Assembly: GCA_903837135.1 (NCBI GenBank)
Contig: CAILTK010000058.1
Location: 107,294-171,293 of the forward strand
DNA: 64,000 nt
Origin: an uncultured Caulobacterales bacterium
GTDB taxonomy: Bacteria; Pseudomonadota; Alphaproteobacteria; Caulobacterales; Caulobacteraceae
Direction of reading: 5' to 3'
Position numbers and translations under genes: made by a program. Positions within the stretch are counted from its first letter, which is position 1. Every line of letters starts with the position of its first letter. A model generated the notes under the pieces. That model saw only the letters and a list, made by a program, of their open reading frames with translations. It had not been told where the DNA came from and ran no database searches. Positions 8,387-16,540 of this stretch are shown here, piece after piece.

Positions 8387-8872
8387 TCAGATCGGGATGG
8401 CCAAGGCGGTCTGGATCCGCGACGTGTCGTAGATCACGCGCTTGCTCTTGAAACGCCACCGGCCGTCCGCCTCGACGACCACGTCGTGATAGCGGCCGGT
8501 CTGGTAGACCATCGATTGGCCGAGCTGGTTGGTGTTGATCACCAGATAGCTCGACTGCATCTCCACCACCGCCGCGTCCATGCGCTGGAACGACAGGCCG
8601 GAGATGAAGTGCCGATAGACCACCGGCTGGAAAATGTTGGCGTTGCGCAGCGACACCACCCGGTCGCGCAGCATGGCCTTGTTGTCGCAATAGATCACCG
8701 GCGCCGGCAGACCGAGATCGAAATTCTCCTTGGGGATGATCTCATAGAGGCAGTCATCGACGAACATCTCGGGCCAGAGTTCGAGGCGGTCGGTATCGAG
8801 GGTCGAGATGTATTCGTCCTGAAGCGCGAGCAGGACCTGGCGCAGGTGAAGGTCGGTCATGGGCGGGCCCAT
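8387..8872 (-). CDS. Aromatic-ring-hydroxylating dioxygenase beta subunit
   Basis: A 161-aa protein of the SnoaL/NTF2-like fold used by small subunits of ring-hydroxylating dioxygenases. The pattern LQDEYISTLDTDRLELWPEMFVDDCLYEI and the ending GRWRFKSKRVIYDTSRI fit the benzoate/anthranilate-type beta subunit. It has a structural role in the alpha3-beta3 oxygenase. The ATG at 8872 has a TCAGGATC site five bases upstream; an ATG at 8860 (MTDLHL) is the alternative. It follows the alpha-subunit gene, separated by a 162-bp spacer that holds a palindromic repeat. Confidence 0.88.
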   Translation of the reverse strand: MGPPMTDLHLRQVLLALQDEYISTLDTDRLELWPEMFVDDCLYEIIPKENFDLGLPAPVIYCDNKAMLRDRVVSLRNANIFQPVVYRHFISGLSFQRMDAAVVEMQSSYLVINTNQLGQSMVYQTGRYHDVVVEADGRWRFKSKRVIYDTSRIQTALAIPI

Positions 8873-8887
8873 GATCCTGACCTCGAG

Positions 8888-9003
8888 TCATCCTCGGGCT
8901 TGACCCGAGGACCCAGCCGCGCAGCGTCGGACGTGGCGCCCGAGCAGCCACGGCTGTCGAGGGATTGGGTCCCCGGGTCTCCGCTTCGCTGCACCCGAGG
9001 ATG
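8888..9003. repeat. REP-like palindromic intergenic repeat
   Basis: Long imperfect inverted repeat. The left arm, about 8888-8915, contains TCCTCGGG-N5-CCCGAGGA as a nested hairpin; the right arm, about 8965-9003, contains GGGTCC and ends in CCCGAGGATG. It fills most of the spacer between dioxygenase alpha and beta genes. It resembles the abundant alphaproteobacterial elements whose translations read HPG-GRDP. A related element lies at 55217-55341. Confidence 0.7.
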
Positions 9004-9034
9004 CCCCCCCTGAACGTTAAACCCCGCCGCCACC

Positions 9035-10324
9035 TTACGCCCCCGCCATCTCGGCGTCGTCGAACCCCATCAGCGTCCGGTAGCCGGCCCAGAAGCTGCG
9101 GATCAGCTTTTCGGTGATCAGGGTGTCGCTCTGCTCGGGCGCGTCCCTGGCCATGTCGATGATCGAGGTCACGCCGCCGTCGCGCACCGTGCCGCGCTGC
9201 ACCAGCTCGGTCGCCTCGGTGTCCTCCATCGAGATGTAGCCCGCAGGGCCGACCAGGTTGGCCTGCTTGATCCTGAGCTTGCGAAGCTCAGGCGTGTCGT
9301 CCGCGTAGCCGAAGAAGTGGAACACCAGTTCGAAGGCGTCCGGCCCCTTGGGCAGCAGCTGCCGGGCCACCAGGGTGTTGTGGATCTGCTGGATCACCAG
9401 CTGGGGAAAAATCGGCTGGATATGGTTGGTGGCCAGGACCTCGTACTCGGGCTCCAGCGCCAACAGGCTCTCGTCCTCCAGCACGAAGCCGCTGTCGAAG
9501 GAGCGGATCTTCTGCTCGGTATAGGCGCCGGAGGTCTCCGCGCCGCCGGACGCGGGATCCTGTTTGATCGCCATGATGAGGCTGTGCAGCCCGTGGCCGC
9601 CGTCTGTGACGCAGTGCGCCTTCATCCCCACCCGGAAGATGTTGAAGGTGGTGTGGAACAGGTGCAGCAGGCTGGCGTGGTAGGGGTCCTTGACGTTCTC
9701 GAGGTAGAGCTTCCAGTTGGAGGTCGAGAACTGCCGCGTGCAGCCGAGATATTCCACCGGCTTGTGGAAGATCCGCTCGATATAGCCGCCCATCACCGGG
9801 CCGATGTACTCGGCCAGCGAGCCCACCGTGTCGCTGAAGGTGGCGAACACCAGCCCCGCATAGCTTTCCACGCGCAGCTTGCGCAGGCCGTGCGCCTTGC
9901 GGTCGAAGTCCTTGGGCATGCCGACCTGGCCGTTGAGGCCGCGCAGGAAGGGCACGCCGAACAGGTCGCCTTCAAGATCGTATCGCCACTGGTGGTAGAC
10001 ACAGGTGTGTGACGCGGCGTTGCCGCGCAGCTGCCGGCAGACGATAGCGCCGCGATGGGCGCAGCGGTTGACCCAGGCGGCCAGGCCGCCGTCGTCGGTG
10101 CGGGTCATCACCACCGGCGTGTCGCCGATGAAGGTGCTCTTGAAGTCCCCGGGCTGGCGGATCTCGGCCTCGAGGCCGAGGAAGCTCCAGGTCGGCCCAC
10201 GGAAGATCCGCTCCTGTTCGAGGTCGTAGATCGCCTGCGAGTGGAACACCGCGTAGGGCGTGCGCGAGCCGTCCGCGGCCATGGTGGGGTCCGGCGTCAT
10301 GGCCGGCGGCGTGTGTGCGTTCAT
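9035..10324 (-). CDS. Rieske non-heme iron dioxygenase alpha subunit
   Basis: A 429-aa catalytic subunit. The Rieske [2Fe-2S] ligands form C-x-H-x17-C-x2-H (Cys88, His90, Cys108, His111). The mononuclear iron site lies in ENVKDPYHASLLH (Asp212, His215, His220). The enzyme inserts O2 into an aromatic ring to give a cis-diol or a decarboxylated catechol; the benzoate/anthranilate-like architecture suggests an aromatic acid substrate, but that is inference. A reductase and ferredoxin are not encoded nearby, so electrons must come from elsewhere. It is transcribed with the beta-subunit gene. Confidence 0.92.
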   Translation of the reverse strand: MNAHTPPAMTPDPTMAADGSRTPYAVFHSQAIYDLEQERIFRGPTWSFLGLEAEIRQPGDFKSTFIGDTPVVMTRTDDGGLAAWVNRCAHRGAIVCRQLRGNAASHTCVYHQWRYDLEGDLFGVPFLRGLNGQVGMPKDFDRKAHGLRKLRVESYAGLVFATFSDTVGSLAEYIGPVMGGYIERIFHKPVEYLGCTRQFSTSNWKLYLENVKDPYHASLLHLFHTTFNIFRVGMKAHCVTDGGHGLHSLIMAIKQDPASGGAETSGAYTEQKIRSFDSGFVLEDESLLALEPEYEVLATNHIQPIFPQLVIQQIHNTLVARQLLPKGPDAFELVFHFFGYADDTPELRKLRIKQANLVGPAGYISMEDTEATELVQRGTVRDGGVTSIIDMARDAPEQSDTLITEKLIRSFWAGYRTLMGFDDAEMAGA

Positions 10325-10435
10325 CGGCGCGGCTCCGCAATCGCCGCGAGGTTAGCGCTCTCGCCATCGGACCCGTGGGAAAACCGCCCGCGTGCAGCTC
10401 CCACGCCGCTGAACGCGAGAAAATTGGGCGCCCTC

Positions 10436-11347
10436 CTACGCGCCCAACCGTCCGAGGTCATAGTCGTCGAACTGGGCGATCGACCGCGGCGCGATGATCA
10501 GGGAGGGCGCGCCCGGACTGTCCAGGATGAACCGCAGGGCGGCGCCGGCGACGGTGAGGCCATCCTCGTCGGCCCGGCGGCGAAGCGCGGCGACGGTGTC
10601 GAAGGTCGCCGGCGTCAGCAGGTGGTCGTAAAAGCCCGGCGCGTCCTTGACCCGCCCGACCGCCGGCGCCTCGCCCGGTTTGTACTTGCCGCTGAGCAGG
10701 CCGCCCGAAAGGGGGCTGAAGGCCACGTACCGAAGCCCCTCGGCCTGGCAGAGCGGGATCACCGCCTGAAGGTCGCCCTGGTCCAGGAGGTTGAACAGGT
10801 TCTGCACGTGGGTGAAGGCCCGCCGGAGACGGCCCGCGGCGCCGGCGAGCACGCCCTGCAGATCGGCCAGGGTCGCGTTGGAGACCCCGAAGGCGGCGAT
10901 CTTGCCCTGCTCGAGCGCCCGGTCCAGCGCCTCCAGCGTCTCGTCGATCGGTGTCGCCGGATCGAACTCGTGCAGATAGTAGAGGTCGATTTGCTCGAGG
11001 CCGAGCCGGCGCAGGGACTCCTCGAGGTGGAAGGACACCTGGGCGCGGCTGAGCGGCCTGTCGCCCGGCGGGCAGCCGTTGGGATTGCCGACCTTGGTGG
11101 CGATCTGCAGGCCGGCGCGGACGCCGGGGCCCTGCGCCCGCAGCCAGTCGCCGAGCACCCGTTCGCTGGTCCCCCCGCCGTAGGTGTTGGCGGTGTCGAA
11201 CCGGGTCAGCCCCTGGTCGCGCGCGTGATCGAGCAGGGCCAGGGCGCGCTCGCGGTCGTCGCCCTTGTCGCGCAGGGTCGGCGACGAGCCGAGGCCGCCG
11301 AAGTTGCCGCAGCCGAACACGATGCGGTCGAGGGTGGCGCCAGTCAT
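10436..11347 (-). CDS. Aldo/keto reductase
   Basis: A 303-aa TIM-barrel NADPH-dependent oxidoreductase. The conserved Asp and Tyr are in RFDTANTYGGG, the catalytic Lys in IATKVGNP and the His in YYLHEFDP. FSPLSGGLLSGKY is the usual AKR strand-7 signature. It reduces aldehydes or ketones; the substrate is not defined. It lies 28 bp after the threonine-dehydratase-like gene in the same direction, so it may reduce a 2-oxoacid-derived or aldehyde product of that pathway (inference). Confidence 0.88.
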   Translation of the reverse strand: MTGATLDRIVFGCGNFGGLGSSPTLRDKGDDRERALALLDHARDQGLTRFDTANTYGGGTSERVLGDWLRAQGPGVRAGLQIATKVGNPNGCPPGDRPLSRAQVSFHLEESLRRLGLEQIDLYYLHEFDPATPIDETLEALDRALEQGKIAAFGVSNATLADLQGVLAGAAGRLRRAFTHVQNLFNLLDQGDLQAVIPLCQAEGLRYVAFSPLSGGLLSGKYKPGEAPAVGRVKDAPGFYDHLLTPATFDTVAALRRRADEDGLTVAGAALRFILDSPGAPSLIIAPRSIAQFDDYDLGRLGA

Positions 11348-11375
11348 TCCGTATCCCTCACAACATCCGCTTCGC

Positions 11376-12344
11376 TTAGAACGGGTCCTGCCCGTTCAGG
11401 ATACCGCCGAGCTTGCCCGCGTCGATGTTGCCGCCCGACACCACGCAGACGATGGTTCCCTTGCCGGCCAGGCCCGACAGAGCGGCGGCCACCGAGGCGG
11501 CGCCCGCGCCCTCGGCGATGATCCGGTGCTTGAGGGCCAGGAGGCGGATCGCGTCGGCGATCTCCTTGAACGAGACGCACACCGCGTCGTCCACGGTCTC
11601 CCTCACCAGCGGCCACATCTCGTCGAGCACGACGCTCGACCCCATGCCGTCGACGAAGCTCTGATCGAAGGCCACCTTCACCGGTCCGCCGGCCTGGAGC
11701 GCCGCGGCCACCGGCTGGCCGGCCTGGGACTCCACCGCCAGCATGCGGGTCGCGGGGCTCAGCCGGCGGATCACTGAGCCGATCCCGCTGATCAGGCCGC
11801 CGCCGCCGAAGGGGACGATCACCGTGTCGATCCCATCGAGATCCTCGAGAATCTCCGCGCCGATGGTGGCGTTGCCGGCGACCACCGCGGACTCGGCCAC
11901 GGGATGGAAGAACACCCCTTCCGCGCCCTCGAAGCGGCGGGTGGTCAGCACCTGCCACCAGGCGTCGAAGGGGATGCGGTGCACGGTCGCGCCGAGGGCC
12001 CGCAAAGACTCCGTCTTGGTCATCGCCGCGGTGTCGGGAGCGACGATGACGGCCGGCACGCCCATCCGCCGGGCCGCCCAGGCCAGGCCCTGGCCGAAGT
12101 TCCCGGCGCTGGGCGCCATCACCCCCTTGGCCAGGCTCTCGGGGTCGGCCGCCTTCATGGCGTTCACCGCCGCGCGGATCTTGAACGAGCCGAGCGGCTG
12201 CAGGTTCTCGAGCTTGAGGTAGATGGTGGTGTCCGGCACGTCCGCCTCGAGCCGCCACAGCGGCGTGCGCCGGGCGATCCCGGCGACGGCGCCGCGCGCG
12301 GCCGCAACCTCGTCCGCCGAGGGAAGGCGCAGGGGGTCTCTCAT
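11376..12344 (-). CDS. PLP-dependent threonine/serine dehydratase
   Basis: A 322-aa fold-type II PLP enzyme. The Schiff-base lysine is Lys55 in GSFKIRAA, and the phosphate-binding glycine loop is FGGGGLISG. It lacks a C-terminal ACT domain, so it resembles the catabolic threonine/serine dehydratase (TdcB/serine racemase) group and not biosynthetic IlvA. It deaminates L-threonine or L-serine to a 2-oxoacid and ammonia. Its start overlaps the stop of the upstream permease gene (12341-12344), which supports joint uptake and degradation of a hydroxy-amino acid. Confidence 0.88.
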   Translation of the reverse strand: MRDPLRLPSADEVAAARGAVAGIARRTPLWRLEADVPDTTIYLKLENLQPLGSFKIRAAVNAMKAADPESLAKGVMAPSAGNFGQGLAWAARRMGVPAVIVAPDTAAMTKTESLRALGATVHRIPFDAWWQVLTTRRFEGAEGVFFHPVAESAVVAGNATIGAEILEDLDGIDTVIVPFGGGGLISGIGSVIRRLSPATRMLAVESQAGQPVAAALQAGGPVKVAFDQSFVDGMGSSVVLDEMWPLVRETVDDAVCVSFKEIADAIRLLALKHRIIAEGAGAASVAAALSGLAGKGTIVCVVSGGNIDAGKLGGILNGQDPF

Positions 12345-13735
12345 GCGACAGGTCCTTCAGGGCCGCGCGCCGCGACGACCCGCTTCCACAGGAAATAGCC
12401 GAGGGTCAGCAGGATCAGCCAGGGAACGCCGACGATCCAGGACAGGGTCCAGTCCTTGTCCAGGCCCATGGTGAGCAGGAGCGCGGCCAGAAGGCCGAGG
12501 CCGGCGAACTGCATGGCCGGAAACAGCGGCATGCGCACGATCAGGTCGGCCGCCTTGTGGCGCTGGCGAAAGCGCAGATGGCTGATCAGGATCAGCATCC
12601 AGACGATGATGGCGCCGAACAGCGCCACCCCCTGCAGATAGGCGTAGGCCTTCGGGGTGAGCTTGGCGGCGCCGATGGCGGTGAGGATGAAGGCCCCCGA
12701 CGCCAGGGTGGCCATCACCGGCGTCCCCGCCCGGTTGAGCCGGCCCAGCACGCTCGGCGCATAGTTTCCGCGCGCCAGCGAGAACAGCATGCGCGAACAC
12801 AGGTAGACGTTGGTGTTCATGCCCGAGAGGGCGGCGCTGACGACCACGAAGTTCATGATTCCGGCGGCGTAGGGAATCCCCGACAGGGTCAGCACCTTGA
12901 CGAACGGACTCTGCGCCACCGTCACGCTGCCGCCGGTCTGGGTCCAGGGGATCACCGCGGCCAGGACGCCGAGGGCCAGGACGTAGAACAGGAACAGGCG
13001 AATCGCCATGGTGCGCAGCGCCGCCGGGATCGCCACCTCGGGATTGGGCACCTCGCCGGAGGTGACCGCGATCACCTCGATGCCGACGTAGGACAACAGG
13101 CCGAGGATCACCGCCATCCACGTCCCGTGCAGGCCGTGTGGGAAGAAGCCGCCGGGCAACTGGTAGAGATTGTGCAGGCCCACCGGCGCGGTCCCGAGTC
13201 CGATGATCTTGCTGAGCCCCAAGAGGATGAACAGCACGATGGCGGTCACCTTGACGAAGGAGAACCAGTACTCGACCGTGCCGAAGTTGTTCACCGGCCG
13301 GCAGTTCACGTAGAGCACCACCGCGGCGAACCCGAGCGAGAACAGCCAGACCGGCGCGCCGGGAAACCAGTAGGTCATGTAGAGGCCGGCGGCGACCGCC
13401 TCGAACCCGGTGGCGATCACCTGGGCGAACCAGTAGGTGTAGCGCACCACGAACCCGGCCCACGGGTTCAGATAGGTCTCGGCGTAGACCCCGAAGGAGC
13501 CCGCGGCCGGGTGCGCCACCGCCATTTCGGACAGGCTGAACACCATGGCGACGGCGATGAAGCCGGCGATGGCGAAGCTGACCAGCACCGACGGGCCGGC
13601 GTAACCGAGGGCGATGCCGCTCGACAGGAACAGGCTGGTGCCGATCGCCCCGCCCAGGCTGATCATGATCACCTGGCTCTTGCTGAGGCTCTTGCTGAGA
13701 CCCGTCTCGCGGGCGGTGACGGCCAGATCTTCCAA
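12341..13735 (-). CDS. Amino acid permease, APC family
   Basis: A 464-aa inner-membrane transporter with about 12 hydrophobic segments. The first carries the GGAIGTSLF signature of amino acid/polyamine/organocation permeases, and SEMAVAHPAAGSFGVYAETY follows as the loop after TM2. It probably imports amino acids by proton symport. The start is a TTG at 13735, preceded by AAGGGG seven bases away; no ATG lies before TM1. It is the first gene of the permease-dehydratase-aldo/keto reductase operon, so threonine or serine are the most likely substrates. Confidence 0.88.
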   Translation of the reverse strand: MEDLAVTARETGLSKSLSKSQVIMISLGGAIGTSLFLSSGIALGYAGPSVLVSFAIAGFIAVAMVFSLSEMAVAHPAAGSFGVYAETYLNPWAGFVVRYTYWFAQVIATGFEAVAAGLYMTYWFPGAPVWLFSLGFAAVVLYVNCRPVNNFGTVEYWFSFVKVTAIVLFILLGLSKIIGLGTAPVGLHNLYQLPGGFFPHGLHGTWMAVILGLLSYVGIEVIAVTSGEVPNPEVAIPAALRTMAIRLFLFYVLALGVLAAVIPWTQTGGSVTVAQSPFVKVLTLSGIPYAAGIMNFVVVSAALSGMNTNVYLCSRMLFSLARGNYAPSVLGRLNRAGTPVMATLASGAFILTAIGAAKLTPKAYAYLQGVALFGAIIVWMLILISHLRFRQRHKAADLIVRMPLFPAMQFAGLGLLAALLLTMGLDKDWTLSWIVGVPWLILLTLGYFLWKRVVAARGPEGPVA

Positions 13736-13808
13736 ACAGCGCCCCTTCGAACCGACGGCTCAGCTCGGGGCTTTACAGCATGTCCGGCGCGCTCGCGAAC
13801 CCCCTAAC

Positions 13809-13833
13809 GGAACCTCGGGCTGGTCCGCTCATT
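13809..13833 (+). promoter_or_regulatory. EcfG-type (GGAAC-N16-CATT) promoter candidate
   Basis: GGAAC at 13809-13813 is followed by a 16-bp spacer and CATT at 13830-13833, three of four matches to the -10 CGTT of EcfG promoters. The expected start of transcription, near 13842, lies 37 bp before the ATG of a small membrane protein of a type often induced by stress. Assigned by motif only. Confidence 0.45.
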
Positions 13834-13878
13834 AAGGCCAAGCTCGCCACTCACGGTCAGGGCATATGAGGGCTGCAA

Positions 13879-14025
13879 ATGCTTGGAATCATCGCTCTGG
13901 TCCTGGTGGTGCTGTGGCTGCTGGGCTTCTTCGCCTTCCACATCACCGCCTTCGCGATCCACATCATCCTGCTGATCGCCGTCGTGCTGGTCGTCATGCA
14001 CTTCCTGCGCGGGCGTCGGGTCTAG
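13879..14025 (+). CDS. Small membrane protein, Lmo0937/DUF5670-like
   Basis: A 48-aa protein made of two hydrophobic helices (residues about 2-17 and 27-41) with a basic C-terminus (RGRR). Composition and length fit the Lmo0937-type small membrane protein family, often stress-induced. Its function is not established. The candidate EcfG promoter at 13809-13833 supports a stress role. The reading frame is short but uses GC-rich third positions throughout and is bounded by convincing spacing on both sides. Confidence 0.65.
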   Translation: MLGIIALVLVVLWLLGFFAFHITAFAIHIILLIAVVLVVMHFLRGRRV

Positions 14026-14113
14026 CCGCCGCTCACGTCAGGTTCCTCCGCGCCCGGACCGCGGCCGCCACGCGACGGTTGCCGAGTCCCGTCCGATCCG
14101 GCAGCTTAGAGGG

Positions 14114-14464
14114 GTGTACTACCTCCTTCTGAAGGCTGTGATCTCCGGCGTTCTGATCGCCGCGGCGTCGCAGCTTGCACGGCGCTATCCGGGGTTCGGC
14201 GCCCTGATCGCCTCTCTGCCCCTGGTCTCGGTGCTCGGGGCGATCTGGCTTTGGCGCGACAGGCCCGACCCGGCGAACATGGCGGACCATCTGCAGGCGA
14301 CGTTCTGGTACGTCCTGCCGTCCCTGCCGATGTTTCTGCTGATGCCAGCGCTGCTGCGGTGGGGCGCGCCGTTCTGGCTGAGTCTGTGCGCCGGATGTGC
14401 GCTGACCATCGGGCTCTATATCGCCATGACGTGGGCCGCTCCCAGGATCGGCGTGCGGCTCTAG
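14114..14464 (+). CDS. DUF3147-like small integral membrane protein
   Basis: A 116-aa protein with four predicted transmembrane segments. The start is a GTG at 14114 after AGAGG. The motif IASLPLVSVLGAIWLW between TM1 and TM2 matches DUF3147 proteins as I recall them. No activity is known for the family. It lies 88 bp after the Lmo0937-like gene in the same direction and may share its transcript. Confidence 0.75.
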   Translation: MYYLLLKAVISGVLIAAASQLARRYPGFGALIASLPLVSVLGAIWLWRDRPDPANMADHLQATFWYVLPSLPMFLLMPALLRWGAPFWLSLCAGCALTIGLYIAMTWAAPRIGVRL

Positions 14465-14527
14465 GGTTTTGACGCCCATATGATCCGGGAACCGGTTCCC
14501 GGGTTTGACGCGTCTTCTGCGGCGGAC

Positions 14528-16126
14528 CTACGCGCGATCGCGGCGCGGGCGACGCAGGGTGAAGGTCTCGAACGGGGCGACGGCGCCGTCGGGGCCGACC
14601 ACGTCGTAGTAGGTGACCGTGATGGTGGTGATCCCGCCGGCGCGCGACCCGGGATCGACGGTGAAGGCGGCGAAGCCGTAGGCGTGGGCGGCGTTGCGCA
14701 CGGCTGACCAAGGGGCGTGCTCATGCACATAGATCGGCGGGCGCCGGCCGGTCTTGGGATCGGGCGCGCCGACGGCGGTGACCACCCGGCATTCGGGCGG
14801 ATCGAACAACACCGCGTTCGACGGTCTCGACGTGCCGCCGCCGCCGATCACCATGTGCACCGTGCCCTGGGTGGTGTCGATCACCTGGGTTCCGGTGGCC
14901 GCCGGGATCGGCGTGCGCGTCGGGTTCAGTTCGTGGCCGCGGATCGGATGCGAGCGCTCGTAATGGTGCTCGTGGCCGCAGACCACGAGGTCGACGCCGT
15001 AGCGGTCGAACAGCGGGACCCATTCCTCGCGGATGCCGAGGTCGGCGCCGTTGAACTTGTCGGCGGTGGAGATCGCCACCTGGTGCATGCAGACCACGAT
15101 CCAGTCGATGGCCGGATCCTTGCGCGCGGCGGCCAGCTCGGCCTCGAGCCAGGCCTTCTGCGCGCCCGCCGAATAGCCACGCACATAGGAGTCGCCGCCG
15201 TCCTGATAGGCGACGTCGTCGTTGGCGATCGAGATCACCCGCACCGACCCGACGGTGAAGGCGTACCACAGGCCGCGCGTGGTGTCGGTCTGGCCGGCGG
15301 CCTCGGGCACGGCGAAGTAGGTCTGGTAGGCTCGGTAGCCGATCGGCCCGTTGCCGAGTTCGTTCTCGTGATTGCCCGGCGAGGGCATCCACGGCCGGTT
15401 GGCCGCGCTGCGGCTGTTGTTGTTCCAGAAGTCCCACCAGGCGCGCACCCGGTCATGCGCCAGATTGGCGTAGCAGAGGTCGCCGTTGAACAGATGGAAC
15501 AGGGGCTGGATCCGTTCGACGCCGAGCGTGGTGTCTCCGGCCGCGGGCGAGCCGAGGTTGTCGTTGACGAACAGCGGGTTGGGCAGGCCGGCGGGCAGGG
15601 TCGTTCCGTCGGGCGGCGTGTAGGCCCGGCCGAGGGTGGGCGTCCCCTGGTCGCCGAAGCTGGTGAAGGTGAAGCGCGCGCGGCCGCGCGGGCCCGTGCG
15701 GAAGGTGCTGAACTGCGGCGCCGCGCCGTCGTGCAGGGCGGCGTAGAGATAGGCGGTGTCGGCCTGCAGCCGGCTCAGCCTGGCGTGATGGGCGTGGACC
15801 ACCTGGCCGGACTTGGCGTCGGTGTAGGTGCGGGTCTCGGCGGGCGCCGTCTGCACGAGCCTGCCGTCGAGATGGCCGAGCAGGACGCGGGGGTGGCTGA
15901 CCGGCTGAAGGGTGTGCCAGGAGACCACCATCTGGGTCGCCGCGTCGGCGCCGAACTGTAGGTGCAGGCCGGACACCGGCGGGGTTGTGACGGGATCTCC
16001 GGGCGCGCTCGCCGCCTTCATAGGGAGGGCCCCGGCGGCCTGCGGGGCGAGAGCGGCCCCGCCCAGGCCTGCGGCGATCAGCAGGTTGCGGCGGCTGAGA
16101 TCGAGATCGTCTGAGGGCGAGGCCAT
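14528..16126 (-). CDS. Purple acid phosphatase-like metallophosphoesterase, Tat-exported
   Basis: About 532 aa. The N-terminus carries a twin-arginine signal (SRRNLLIAAGLGG), so it is exported folded to the periplasm. An N-terminal fibronectin-like domain (SWHTLQPVSHPRVLLG) is followed by the metallophosphoesterase core with FTSFGDQG, NGDLCYAN, PGNHENE, VCMHQ and VCGHEHHYERS, the Fe/metal ligand blocks of purple acid phosphatases. It should release phosphate from phosphomonoesters. GTG 16132 and ATG 16126 are both possible starts. No neighbouring phosphate gene is seen. Confidence 0.9.
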   Translation of the reverse strand: MASPSDDLDLSRRNLLIAAGLGGAALAPQAAGALPMKAASAPGDPVTTPPVSGLHLQFGADAATQMVVSWHTLQPVSHPRVLLGHLDGRLVQTAPAETRTYTDAKSGQVVHAHHARLSRLQADTAYLYAALHDGAAPQFSTFRTGPRGRARFTFTSFGDQGTPTLGRAYTPPDGTTLPAGLPNPLFVNDNLGSPAAGDTTLGVERIQPLFHLFNGDLCYANLAHDRVRAWWDFWNNNSRSAANRPWMPSPGNHENELGNGPIGYRAYQTYFAVPEAAGQTDTTRGLWYAFTVGSVRVISIANDDVAYQDGGDSYVRGYSAGAQKAWLEAELAAARKDPAIDWIVVCMHQVAISTADKFNGADLGIREEWVPLFDRYGVDLVVCGHEHHYERSHPIRGHELNPTRTPIPAATGTQVIDTTQGTVHMVIGGGGTSRPSNAVLFDPPECRVVTAVGAPDPKTGRRPPIYVHEHAPWSAVRNAAHAYGFAAFTVDPGSRAGGITTITVTYYDVVGPDGAVAPFETFTLRRPRRDRA

Positions 16127-16209
16127 ACCCACAGCACGCCACAGGCCCGCGCGGGAATCTACCCCGCTTCTGCGACACGCGGATACCGGAAGCCGTTAAG
16201 CCGCTTTTC

Positions 16210-16245
16210 TTCCGCTCATCCCGGCGAATGACGGGATGAGCGGAA
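16210..16245. repeat. Perfect 14-bp inverted repeat (short REP-like unit)
   Basis: TTCCGCTCATCCCG and its exact complement flank an 8-base loop. The core (CGCTCATCCCG...CGGGATGAGCG) is the same as the outer arms of the larger element at 55217-55341, so this looks like a minimal copy of the same family. It lies between the divergently oriented 3' and 5' ends of the 57-aa gene and the phosphatase gene and could also work as a transcript end. Confidence 0.7.
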
Positions 16246-16281
16246 ACAAACGCAGATCCCGAAGTCTGCGACAGTCCCCGG

Positions 16282-16455
16282 CTAAGCCGGCCCGCCGCGC
16301 CGCGGCTTCACATTGCTGGTCATCAGGTCGGGTTTTTTCGGCGGTTTCCAGCCGGCGGGCGGCGTGCGCGAGGGCTCGCTCGTGCCGAGGCCCATCTTGC
16401 CGGGCTCCTGCCGGCGCAGCTTCGAGGCCTTGGGATCGACCGGCTTGTCGTTCAT
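16282..16455 (-). CDS. Small basic proline-rich protein, 57 aa
   Basis: A short gene with an excellent ribosome binding site (GGAGGAAGAG directly before ATG 16455) and a clean TAG stop. The product is rich in Lys, Arg and Pro (RTPPAGWKPPKKPD) and has no hydrophobic segment; it is predicted to be disordered and positively charged. I do not recognise it. The strong start signal and codon use argue for a real gene. A REP-like hairpin at 16210-16245 follows. Confidence 0.6.
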   Translation of the reverse strand: MNDKPVDPKASKLRRQEPGKMGLGTSEPSRTPPAGWKPPKKPDLMTSNVKPRRGGPA

Positions 16456-16540
16456 CTCTTCCTCCCAACCTGGGTCTCCGGTGGATCGAACGCCCGGGGG
16501 ACCGTGTGGGCTTCATCTCGAAGCCGACACGCCGTGATCC

